64,000 nucleotides of DNA. It comes from Streptomyces sp. CB01881. GTDB taxonomy: Bacteria > Actinomycetota > Actinomycetes > Streptomycetales > Streptomycetaceae. The position numbers were made by a program, and so were the translations under genes. The notes under the pieces are model-generated. The model was given only the letters and a program-made list of their open reading frames with translations, was not told where the DNA came from and did no database searches. The stretch lies in contig NZ_CP026498.1 of assembly GCF_002953255.1 (NCBI RefSeq), positions 1,094,693 to 1,158,692 on the forward strand, given 5' to 3'. Positions 1-7,700 of this stretch are shown one piece after another (position 1 is the stretch's first letter; each line of letters starts with the position of its first letter).

Positions 1-449
1 GGCAGGACGCAGGCCGGCATCAGCCCGAAGAGCAGCTCCGAGAGGCTGAACACCGACCTGTCCTCGCACACGACGATGTCGCAGGCGGCGACGAAGCCCA
101 GGCCCCCGGCGTTGACCTTGCCGCGGACGTGCGCGATGGAGACGAACGGGCCGAGGGCCAGCGAGAGCCAGAGGTCGTACAGGGCCTCGGCGTGCGACTT
201 CTCGTGGCCGCCGCTCTCCTGGGAGCCGAGCTCCCGGAAGTCGGCGCCCCAGCAGAACACCTCGGGCAGGCCTTCCAGGACGATGACCTTGGCGTGCTCC
301 TCGCAGTGGCGCACCACGGCGGTGCACTCCTCGACCAGCCGGCGGTTGATCGCGTTGTCCGCGTCGGGCCGGTGGAGTTGGAGGAAGCAGATCTCGTCCT
401 GGAACCTGACCTTGACGGTCTCGAACTCCGCGGTGTTCAGGACAGCCAC
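1..449 (-). CDS. PksH-type enoyl-CoA hydratase (ECH1) of the beta-branching cassette, partial
   Basis: Only the first 149 residues are in the window; the gene runs off the left edge. From established knowledge, PksH-type crotonases dehydrate 3-hydroxy-3-methylglutaryl-ACP to 3-methylglutaconyl-ACP during polyketide beta-branching. The visible part closely resembles PksH of bacillaene synthesis as I remember it: LEGLPEVFCWGADF at residues 58-71 (oxyanion-hole region), then YDLWLSLALGPFVSIAHVRG and KVNAGGLGFVAACDI (residues 111-125), then SLSELLFG. That favours the dehydratase over the decarboxylating PksI type. The start is GTG at 449-447, with GGGAG five bases upstream. It overlaps the end of the HMG-ACP synthase gene by 13 nt, which suggests translational coupling. 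The C-terminal half cannot be assessed. Confidence 0.9.
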   Translation of the reverse strand, partial: MAVLNTAEFETVKVRFQDEICFLQLHRPDADNAINRRLVEECTAVVRHCEEHAKVIVLEGLPEVFCWGADFRELGSQESGGHEKSHAEALYDLWLSLALGPFVSIAHVRGKVNAGGLGFVAACDIVVCEDRSVFSLSELLFGLMPACVL

Positions 450-1696
450 TCGTACTCCCGGTGGAACTCGTTGATCCGCTTGAGGAAGAGGAGTTCCTTG
501 CCGAGCGTCTTGCGCGCCTCGGGCACGATGCCGGTGTCGAGGACGGCGTTGCGGGTCCCGAACTTCACCGCGTGGTTGGTGCGCAGCAGCATGTCGTACT
601 CCGGCATGCTCAGTTCGTAGCGCTTGTCGAGGTGCTTCTCGATCTCGAAGCGGCGCACGTGGTCCTGGCTCTCCTGGCGGACGACGCCGCTGAAGAACTC
701 CGAGCAGCAGCCGGAGCCGTAGGAGAAGACGCCGACGCGCTGCGGGCTGGAGAGGTCCGCGTTGTCGATGGTGCTGGCGAGCGAGAGCATCGTGGTCGCG
801 CCCATGACGTTGCCGACGCGCTGGCAGTACGTCAGGCCCGGGTGCATCCGGCGCTGGAAGTCCTCCTCGATCGCCGCCGGGCGCGCCTTGACGAACTTGC
901 GCATCAGGTTGCGGTGCGCACCCTTGATCATCCCGCCGAAGGGCGTGTGGAAGGCCAGGTAGCCGAAGCTGTTCACGAAGTCGACGTCGCCGACGCGCCG
1001 CTGGTACTCCAGGAAGGCGTTCTCGCAGCAGTCGAGGTACGAGAGCAGCGACAGCTCCGCGTTGCCGGCCTCGCTGTCGGCCAGCGGGCGGCAGGTGTCC
1101 ATGACCTCGTGGCCGTAGTAGCCGCTGGCGCCGACGTCGATCTGGAAGACGTTCGGGGTGTCGCTGATGAGCATCGCCACGGCGCCGGCGCCGCCGCTCG
1201 GCTCGGCGAAGGACCAGTCCTCGGAGAGCGCGTCGCCGCCCTCCGCCACCATGAACCGCGTGATGTCGGTCGCGATGACCAGGGCCTTCGCGCCGGGGGA
1301 GGTCTGCGCGAGGATGAAGTTGGCCGCCATCTGCAGGGCTGCCACGCCGGAGTAGCAGGCGTTCTTGATCTCGAAGAGGCGACAGTTGCGGTTGAGCCCG
1401 AGCAGGCTGTGGAAGTACGTGCTCATGGACTTGCCGAAGTCGAACGCCGACTCGGTCGCGGTGATGACGAGCTCGATGCGGTCCCGCTCCTCGGGGGACA
1501 TCGCGTCGATGATGGGCTTGGCCGCGTTGACACCGAAGGTCACCGGGTCCTCGTACGGCAGCGCGACGGTCTTCTCCTTCATGAGGAGGTTGTCGAACCT
1601 CGCGGTGTCGAGCCCGCGGTGGATCGCCAGCTTCTCCACGTTGACCTGGCAGGTGCCGGCGAAGACGTTCATCGCTTCGATTCCGACGGTCGTCAT
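437..1696 (-). CDS. 3-hydroxy-3-methylglutaryl-ACP synthase (PksG type)
   Basis: A 419-residue member of the HMG-CoA synthase family. In trans-AT PKS pathways this enzyme condenses acetyl from a donor ACP with the beta-keto group of the polyketide on a beta-branching ACP, the first step of beta-alkylation. Visible catalytic features are Glu82 in ATESAFDFGKS, the nucleophile Cys114 in KNACYSGVAAL, and a His in the conserved YLAFHTPFGGMIKG segment near residue 250. Length matches the family. ATG at 1696 has AGGGAGA (1709-1703) six bases upstream. It lies 48 nt after the AT gene and overlaps the PksH-type gene by 13 nt. Its likely targets are the Trp-containing tandem ACPs near 25.4-26.0 kb and 17.7-18.3 kb. 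Confidence 0.95.
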   Translation of the reverse strand: MTTVGIEAMNVFAGTCQVNVEKLAIHRGLDTARFDNLLMKEKTVALPYEDPVTFGVNAAKPIIDAMSPEERDRIELVITATESAFDFGKSMSTYFHSLLGLNRNCRLFEIKNACYSGVAALQMAANFILAQTSPGAKALVIATDITRFMVAEGGDALSEDWSFAEPSGGAGAVAMLISDTPNVFQIDVGASGYYGHEVMDTCRPLADSEAGNAELSLLSYLDCCENAFLEYQRRVGDVDFVNSFGYLAFHTPFGGMIKGAHRNLMRKFVKARPAAIEEDFQRRMHPGLTYCQRVGNVMGATTMLSLASTIDNADLSSPQRVGVFSYGSGCCSEFFSGVVRQESQDHVRRFEIEKHLDKRYELSMPEYDMLLRTNHAVKFGTRNAVLDTGIVPEARKTLGKELLFLKRINEFHREYEWLS

Positions 1697-1744
1697 CTTT
1701 TCTCTCCCTGGGACTTACTGGTCGGCTCGGGCCGGTTCGCTGCG

Positions 1745-2851
1745 CTAGTTGATGGGCTCGATCTCGGTCAGGTCGAAGTAGCCCCGGTAGCCGTTCATGT
1801 AGACGGCCGGACGGTGACCGAAGAGGACGGTCGCCTCGGTCGCGGTCCGCAGGCTCCCGTAGTCGCCGGTGGTGGACTTGACGAGGGTCCCGACCGGGTA
1901 CGCGTCGTTCCACCGGCGGACCAGTTCCGCCGCCGACTGGCGGGGCTTGGCGGCGACGGCCGGGCGCGGCTTGGCGGCGGCGGGCGCCGAGTGCCGGACG
2001 GGGTTCGGGATCTCGCGGCGGATCTTCTTCACCAGCTTGGTGAGGACGTCGCCGTGGCCGATCTCCTCGAACTCCATTCCCTCGTAGCCGAGGAGGTGTT
2101 CCACGGTGTCGGTCCACCGCACCGAGCTGACGATCTGCTTCGCCAGGTTCTCCTTGACGAGGTCGTTCTCGTAGGGCCTTCCGGTGACGTTCGAGATCAC
2201 CGGAATCCGCAGCTCGGAGAAGGGGATGCCGGCGAGGAACTCCTCGAACTCGGCGCGGGCCGGCTCCATGTAGCGGGAGTGGAAGGCGCCGCTGGTGTTC
2301 AGTGCGACGAAGAGGTGGTTGCCCGTCTGGAAGTGCGGCTGCGCGGCCCTGATGTCCTCGACCAGGCCCGAAATCACGATCTGGGAGGGCGTGTTGTAGT
2401 TCGCCAGGTCGACGGAGGTGAGGCCGTTCTGCTCCAGGACGGTTCTGATCTCCTTCTCCGAGGCGTTCAGCACGGCCGCCATGCCGCCGCCGGAGGCCTG
2501 GGCCATCAGCTCGCCGCGCTTCTTCACCAGCCGCAGGCCGGTCTCGAAGTCGAAGCACTCCGCGGCCAGCAGTGCGTTGAACTCGCCGAGGCTGTGGCCG
2601 GCGACGAAGTCCGGCACCTGGCCGGTCTCGCGGAGCTTGCGGTAGTAGGACAGGGCGTTGACCACGTACAACGCGGGCTGGGTGTACTCGGTCTGGTTGA
2701 GCAGGCCCTGGGGGTCCTCCAGGCAGAGGGTCTTGACCGAGTAGCCCAGGATCGAGTCGGCGGCGCGGGTGAGGTCCTCGAACTCGTCGAAGAGCGCGCC
2801 GCCCATTCCCTTCCGCTGCGATCCCTGACCGGGGAAGACGTATGTCCGCAT
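1745..2851 (-). CDS. Discrete trans-acting malonyl-CoA:ACP acyltransferase
   Basis: A 368-residue stand-alone AT. Because no PKS module here has an AT domain, it is expected to load malonyl onto all the ACPs. Visible features are the N-terminal YVFPGQGSQRKGMG, the nucleophile Ser87 in GHSLGE, and catalytic His191 in GAFHSRYM; the Phe before that His is usual in malonyl-specific ATs. Residues about 305-368 form an extension beyond the AT fold (VGTLVKSTTGDYGSLRT, then VLFGHRPAVYMNGYRGYF) that I recall from other trans-AT acyltransferases and whose role I do not know. The chosen start is ATG 2851, with AAAGGG six bases upstream and the conserved fold beginning at once. The frame is open to 3145, but that extension is repetitive and Arg-rich. 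Confidence 0.93.
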   Translation of the reverse strand: MRTYVFPGQGSQRKGMGGALFDEFEDLTRAADSILGYSVKTLCLEDPQGLLNQTEYTQPALYVVNALSYYRKLRETGQVPDFVAGHSLGEFNALLAAECFDFETGLRLVKKRGELMAQASGGGMAAVLNASEKEIRTVLEQNGLTSVDLANYNTPSQIVISGLVEDIRAAQPHFQTGNHLFVALNTSGAFHSRYMEPARAEFEEFLAGIPFSELRIPVISNVTGRPYENDLVKENLAKQIVSSVRWTDTVEHLLGYEGMEFEEIGHGDVLTKLVKKIRREIPNPVRHSAPAAAKPRPAVAAKPRQSAAELVRRWNDAYPVGTLVKSTTGDYGSLRTATEATVLFGHRPAVYMNGYRGYFDLTEIEPIN

Positions 2852-2902
2852 GGAGAACCCTTTCTCGTCTTTCGGTGTGTTGGCGATGGTCGCCCGACCG
2901 CC

Positions 2903-2966
2903 CGGCTGCTCTGCCGCACGGTTGTCCGACCGCTCGTGCTGCACGACCTCTCGGCTGCTCTGCCGC
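2903..2966. repeat. 15-bp direct repeat in AT leader
   Basis: The sequence cggctgctctgccgc occurs at 2903-2917 and again, identical, at 2952-2966 (49-nt period). The flanking bases are partly repeated as well (cgaccg blocks). Confidence 0.7.
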
Positions 2967-2994
2967 TCGTGCCGCCCGACCGTTCGCATCTCTC

Positions 2995-3036
2995 GGCTGC
3001 GCGTACTTCCCGTCCGGCTGCGCGTACTGCCCGTCC
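2995..3036. repeat. 21-bp tandem repeat in AT leader
   Basis: Two adjacent 21-nt units (2995-3015 and 3016-3036) begin ggctgcgcgtact and end cccgtcc, differing at one base (t or g after gtact). Translated in the AT frame they give an artificial-looking GSTRSR repeat, which argues against an N-terminal extension of the AT. Confidence 0.75.
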
Positions 3037-3217
3037 GCGCACGCCACGACGGACCGGATGAGGCCCGGCAGGGGGCGACCGCCCGCCCCTTACCTGCTCG
3101 TCCCGGAAATGCCCGCGGCTCTCCGCACTCCTCGCCGGCCGGCACCTCGTCGCGCCCTGCCAGGCCGTGTTGGACCGGCCGGCAGTTGACGTGACATCAG
3201 CCTTTGTGCCCCCCCTG

Positions 3218-3272
3218 GTTACCGACGGTGACGGATAATCAGATCATAGTGCCTGGCTGCACGGGGTGACCA
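3218..3272 (-). promoter_or_regulatory. Candidate promoter for the AT-HMGS-ECH unit
   Basis: On the minus strand TGGTCA (3272-3267, four of six matches to the -35 consensus) is separated by 18 nt from TATGAT (3248-3243), a good -10. An imperfect inverted repeat GTTACC-GAC-GGTGAC at 3218-3232 covers the expected start region and could bind a regulator. It sits 55 nt beyond the stop of the enoyl reductase gene, in the only long gap of the window. Prediction by eye only. Confidence 0.4.
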
Positions 3273-3327
3273 GTGTGACAATTCCCATCGGCCGTCAGGG
3301 CGGCATCGCGCCCGCACCACGCCGGTT

Positions 3328-4683
3328 TCAAGCCAGGGCGTGCAGCCGCTCCGTCAGAATCCCGGCGGCCTCCCGCATGAGCCCGGCCGCGATCCGGTCC
3401 ACGTGCCGGTTGCGCCAGTTCTCCTGCGGGGTCCCCTTCACCCACTGGTTGTAGGAGCCGAGCGCGGGACCGGTGTGGACCTGCACGTTCGCCGGATCGC
3501 GCTCGGGGTCCGTGAACGAGAGCCGGCTGGTGTACCCGTAGTACCAGCGGAAGATCAGCGCCATCCTGCGTTTCGGGCTGCGCTCGGCACGCCCGATCTC
3601 GGCCACCCGGCCGGTGCGTTCCAGATGCTCCCTGGTCTCCCGCCAGACCTCCTCCACGCTCCGCTTGAAGTACGTCTCCTGGATCTGCCGCCGGGTGCCC
3701 TCCGGAATCTCGTCCCAGGAGTCGTAGGACTTGTAGAGCGCGAACAGCTTGTTGGCCCGGGCGGGAAAGAGCACGCCCTTCCTCAACACCTGGACCAGCG
3801 CGCCGATCTCGAACATGTCACCGGCCGGACAGTAGTCGGTGTCCTGGACGTCGATTTCCTGCAACCGGTCCTTCACCGCGTCGGTGATTCCGGCCTCCAC
3901 CGTGCACTGGTTGACCGAACCCGTCATCACGAAGTCCGCACCCATGGTGAAGGCCGCGGCGACGGCCTGCGGGGTGCCGATCCCGCCCGCCGCCCCCAGC
4001 CGGATCTCCTCGGTGTACCCGAACTCCCGGGTCAGGTCGCGGCGCAGGGCCTGCATCGACGGCAGCAGCACGGTGGGCACGCCGCGGTCCGTGTGGCCCC
4101 CCGAGTCCGCCTCGATGCAGAGGTCCTGGGCCACCGGGACCCCCCTGGCCAGCCCGGCCTGCTCGGGGGTGACCCGGCCCTGCGCCAGCAGCTGCGCGAC
4201 GAGGGCCTGCGGCGCGGGCCGCATGAACTCCCGCGCCACCTCGGGGCGGGAGACCTTCGCCACGATCCGGTGGCCCCGCACGACACCGCCGTCAGGACCC
4301 CGGCGCAGCCCGCTCAGGTGGAACAGCACCAGGGCCGGCGTGACCTTGACGAAGGCCGAGGCCTCGACGATGCGCACGCCCTCGGCGAGCAGCCGCTCGA
4401 CGGCGGCCGTCTCGCGCGCCGGGTCCTGGAGGTCGCAGAGCAGGTTGACGCCGAACGGCTGGTGCGGCGCCAGGTTCCGGCGGATGTGGGCGATGTCGCC
4501 CCGCACCCGGTCCGGGCTCAGCCCCGCCGCCCCGAGGAAGCCCATGAAGCCGCCGCGCCCCATGGCGACCACCAGCTCCTTCGAGGCGATGCCCCGGTAC
4601 ATCGACCCCGACAGGTACGCGTAGTCGACGCCGAAGTCCCTGCGGAAGGACTCGCTCCCGAGCCTCCGTGCCACGCTGTCCAA
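3328..4683 (-). CDS. Trans-acting enoyl reductase, PfaD / PksE-ER family
   Basis: A flavin-dependent enoyl reductase of the PfaD family (TIM-barrel, nitronate monooxygenase-like), about 451 residues. In trans-AT systems such free ERs reduce selected enoyl intermediates on the synthase; no cis ER is visible in any module. Visible family features are YLSGSMYRGIASKELVV near the N-terminus, GFLGAAGLSPDRV, DLCIEADSGGHTDRG, the FMN-phosphate loop region AAGGIGTPQAVAAAFTMGADF, and MTGSVNQCTVEAG. The proposed start is TTG at 4683 with AGGGGG (4694-4689) five bases upstream; GTG at 4674 is an alternative. The frame is open to 4983, but that stretch overlaps the PKS thioesterase and shows no family similarity. 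It lies 98 nt after the last PKS gene, with a hairpin between. Confidence 0.92.
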   Translation of the reverse strand: MDSVARRLGSESFRRDFGVDYAYLSGSMYRGIASKELVVAMGRGGFMGFLGAAGLSPDRVRGDIAHIRRNLAPHQPFGVNLLCDLQDPARETAAVERLLAEGVRIVEASAFVKVTPALVLFHLSGLRRGPDGGVVRGHRIVAKVSRPEVAREFMRPAPQALVAQLLAQGRVTPEQAGLARGVPVAQDLCIEADSGGHTDRGVPTVLLPSMQALRRDLTREFGYTEEIRLGAAGGIGTPQAVAAAFTMGADFVMTGSVNQCTVEAGITDAVKDRLQEIDVQDTDYCPAGDMFEIGALVQVLRKGVLFPARANKLFALYKSYDSWDEIPEGTRRQIQETYFKRSVEEVWRETREHLERTGRVAEIGRAERSPKRRMALIFRWYYGYTSRLSFTDPERDPANVQVHTGPALGSYNQWVKGTPQENWRNRHVDRIAAGLMREAAGILTERLHALA

Positions 4684-4711
4684 TGCAGCCCCCTGCTCGA
4701 CGGGCCGGGGA

Positions 4712-4738
4712 CGGCCGCCCCCTTCCGGGAGGCGGCCG
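4712..4738 (-). terminator. GC hairpin between TE and enoyl reductase genes
   Basis: Arms cggccgcc (4712-4719) and ggcggccg (4731-4738) pair perfectly. They are extended by ccc/ggg around a ttcc loop, with one bulged a. There is no T-run. It lies in the 98-nt gap between the stop of the terminal PKS gene and the ER start, about 28 nt before the TTG codon. It could be an actinomycete-type terminator, an attenuator, or an element that lowers ER translation. Confidence 0.45.
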
Positions 4739-4781
4739 CCCGCCCACTGTTCCTGGTGTCCCTGCGGGCGCGCCGCCCCGG

Positions 4782-7700
4782 TCACTTCTTGCTGCGCGAG
4801 CTCCGCCGGCGACGGCCCACCCAGGTCTTGGCGGCCGCGATCCGCTTCTCCTCCCGGCTGCCGGAGTAGAACAGCTCGCAGAAGGAGCGGATGGCGGAGA
4901 GCGACTTCGGGTCGCTGAGGATCACGAAGTGGTTCGAGGAGTCCACGTCGGTCCGGTGGAAGTTGGGCAGCTGCTGCTGCCACTCCTCCCAGTAGTTCAC
5001 CTGGTCCAGCGCCGTGCCGTCCTCCTGGGTGGAGAAGACCGGTTCGAGCTCCCCGTAGAAGAGGCCGCTCTTGTTGCGGAAGTAGAAGCAGGTGACGGAC
5101 TCCGGCCGGGCGAGCGGACGGACGTCGTACTCCAGGACCCCGTAGGCCTCCTGGACCCGGACGTTCTGCTCCACGAGGGCGCGCAGCGCCTCCGCGGAGC
5201 CGCCCAGGCCGCGCTGCTGCGCGACCGCGATCAGCCGGTCGAGCAGCTCGTCGTCGCCCTGGCTCCAGTCGACCTCGGCGGCCGCGATGAACGCGTCCGC
5301 GAAGTTCTCCGGAGCCGGCCTGACGGCCGCGAACAGCAGGGCGTTGACCTGCTGGAGCACCATGTCCTTACGTGACATGGTCATTTCCTTCACCCTATCA
5401 CCGTACATCGCGTCGACCATGACGATGGTCTCCACCGTCTCGCCCTGCTCCTGCAGTTGACGGGTCACCTCGTACGCCAGCAGGCCGCCGAGCGAGTAGC
5501 CGCCGAGGTCGTACGGACCCTCGGGCTGGACGGTGCGGATGATGTGCGCGTAGTGCGCGGCCATGGCCGTGATGCCGTTCAGCGGCTCCGCGTCGGACAT
5601 CCAGCCGCGTGCCTGGATGCCGTGGAAGGGCCGCCCGAACGCGTCGGCGACCGCGCCGTAGACCTCCAGCCCGCCGAGCCCGCCGTGGAACCAGAAGACC
5701 GGCCGGCCCTCGGTGACGGCGTTGAGGCGGATCACCTCGGGGAAGCGCGCCTGGGGCTGCGCGGCCCCGGCGGCCGCGGCGGCGGACGGGACGGCGGAGC
5801 CGAAGCGGCGCACCAGGTCCCGGGTCGACCGGCAGTCGGCCAGGGCCTGGAGGTCGGCCGCGGGGTCGACCTCCGTCTGGATGCCCTTCACCAGCTGCAT
5901 CGCCAGGATCGAGCTGAACCCGAGGTCCTGGAGCGGCGCGTCGAGGTCCAGCGCGTCCGCCGGGACGCCCAGCAGGTCGGCGACCAGGACGGTGAGCCGC
6001 TCCGCGGCGCCGGTCCCCGCCGGGGCGGCCTGACCGTTCCCGGCCGGGGCCGGGACCACCGGCGCGGGCGCGGGGACGGGCGCGGACGGCTCGCCCTGGG
6101 GCACCCAGTACCGCTTCCGGTCGAACGGGTAGGTCGGCAGCGTCCGCAGCATCCGCGGCGCCCGGCCCTCGCGCGGGAGGGCCTCCCACGGCACGTTCCC
6201 GCCCCGGGCCCAGAACAGGGCCACGTTCTCGGGCCGGTTCTCCGCGAGCAGCTCGCGGACCACCGCGTCCCCGACCCGTCCGCTCAGCAGGGCGCCGAGC
6301 TCCGAGTCCTCACGTCGCGCGTCGCCCGTGAAGAGCGGCACCGGGGCCTGGCCGGCGGTGCCGGCGAGGTAGTGGCCGAGGCCCGCGACGAGCTCGCCGG
6401 TGCTCCCCGCCACCAGCGCCAGCCGCGCGTCCATGGCCTCGCGCCCGCTCTGCAGCGTGTGGGCGAGGTCGGCGAGGGAGAGCCCGTCCTGCGCGTTCAC
6501 GAACTCCAGCAGCCGCTCGGCGACGGCCTTCAGCCGGCCCTCGTTGCGCGCGGAGAGGACGACGACCTGCGGTGCCCGGTCGTCCTCGTGCCCGTCGGCG
6601 ACGGACTGCTCGGGGACGTACTCCTCGACGACCAGGTGGGCGTTGGACCCGCCGGCGCCGAAGGCGCTGATGGTCGCGCGCCTCGGGTACTCACGCTCCT
6701 GCCCGTCGACGTCCACCACCGGCCGGTGCCAGGGCTGCGCCTCCCGCGGGAGGTAGAACGCCGTCCCGGCCGGCTGGACGCCGGGGTTGAGCCCGCCCTG
6801 CCCGACGAACGGGACGAGCCGGCGGTGCTTGAGCTGGAGGGCGACCTTGCTCAGCTGGGCGATGCCGGAGGCCGCCTCGGCGTTGCCGAAGGAGGACTTG
6901 ACCGTGCCCAGGGCGCAGAAGCCCTCGTCCTGCGTGTGCCTGCCGAACACCTTGCGCAGCGCCGCGAACTCGATGGCGTCGCCCAGCTGGGAGCCGTTCG
7001 CGGACGCCTCCACGTAGCCGACCGTGCGCGGGTGGACGCCGGCCCGCTCCAGGTTCTCCTCGATCAGCTCCGCCTGCCGGTCGGGGCTGGGCACCATCGG
7101 GCCGTTGGTCCGGCCCTTGTGGTTGGTGGCGCTGGACCTGATGACGGCGAGGATCTCGTCCCCGTCGCTGACGGCCCGTGCCAGCGGCTTCAGCAGGACG
7201 GCGCCCACGCCCTCGGCGGGCAGGAAGCCGTCGCCGTCCAGGAAGGCCCGGCTGCCGGGATCGCTGCCGGTGAGGCCGGTCAGGCTCAGCCCGAGGAACT
7301 TCTTCGGGTGGAGCGTCAGGTTGACGCCGCCCGCGATCATCATGTCGCAGCCGCCGCGGCGGAGTTCCTCACAGGCCATGTGGATGGCGACGAGCGAGGA
7401 GGAGCAGGTCGTGTCGACCGCGAGGCTCGGCCCCTGGAGGTCGAAGAAGTGCGACACCCGGTTGGCGATGGCGCTGTAGGACATCACCGAGGTGATGGAC
7501 TCGTGGACGATGTCGGACGACAGCAGCTGGTACTGCTGGTACATCGCGCCGACGTAGACCCCGACCCGGCTGCCGTACGCGGTGCGCAGGCGCTCGCGGG
7601 TGTAGCCGGAGCCCTCCAGGAGGTTCCAGACGCACTCCAGGAAGAGGCGCGTCTGCGGGTCCGTGATCGCCGCCTCGCGCGGCGAGACGTTGAAGAACAG

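Larger units (their letters stand above)
2852..3327. other. 476-nt non-coding spacer and probable AT leader
   Basis: No gene is supported between the AT start and the end of the enoyl reductase gene. On the minus strand it appears to hold a promoter at 3243-3272 followed by a leader of roughly 385 nt before the AT start codon. The part next to the AT contains short direct repeats (see 2903-2966 and 2995-3036). An imperfect palindrome, GTTACC-GAC-GGTGAC, lies at 3218-3232 just downstream of the candidate -10. A second imperfect palindrome, TGACGTGACATCA, lies at 3187-3199. Either could be an operator; this is inference. Confidence 0.6.

Noticed and set aside
2852..3145. N-terminal extension of the AT gene to an upstream start at 3145
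   Set aside because: The added residues are Arg/Ser repeats from tandem DNA repeats. The AT fold starts right after ATG 2851, which has its own ribosome binding site.
4684..4983. N-terminal extension of the enoyl reductase to 4983
   Set aside because: It would overlap the thioesterase by about 200 bases, is low complexity, and has no PfaD similarity. The TTG at 4683 is preceded by AGGGGG.
5905..5925. ACP before the TE reading GFSSIL, with Ser in place of the usual Asp before the attachment Ser
   Set aside because: The phosphopantetheine Ser is present and this variation is tolerated in ACPs. Not evidence for inactivity.
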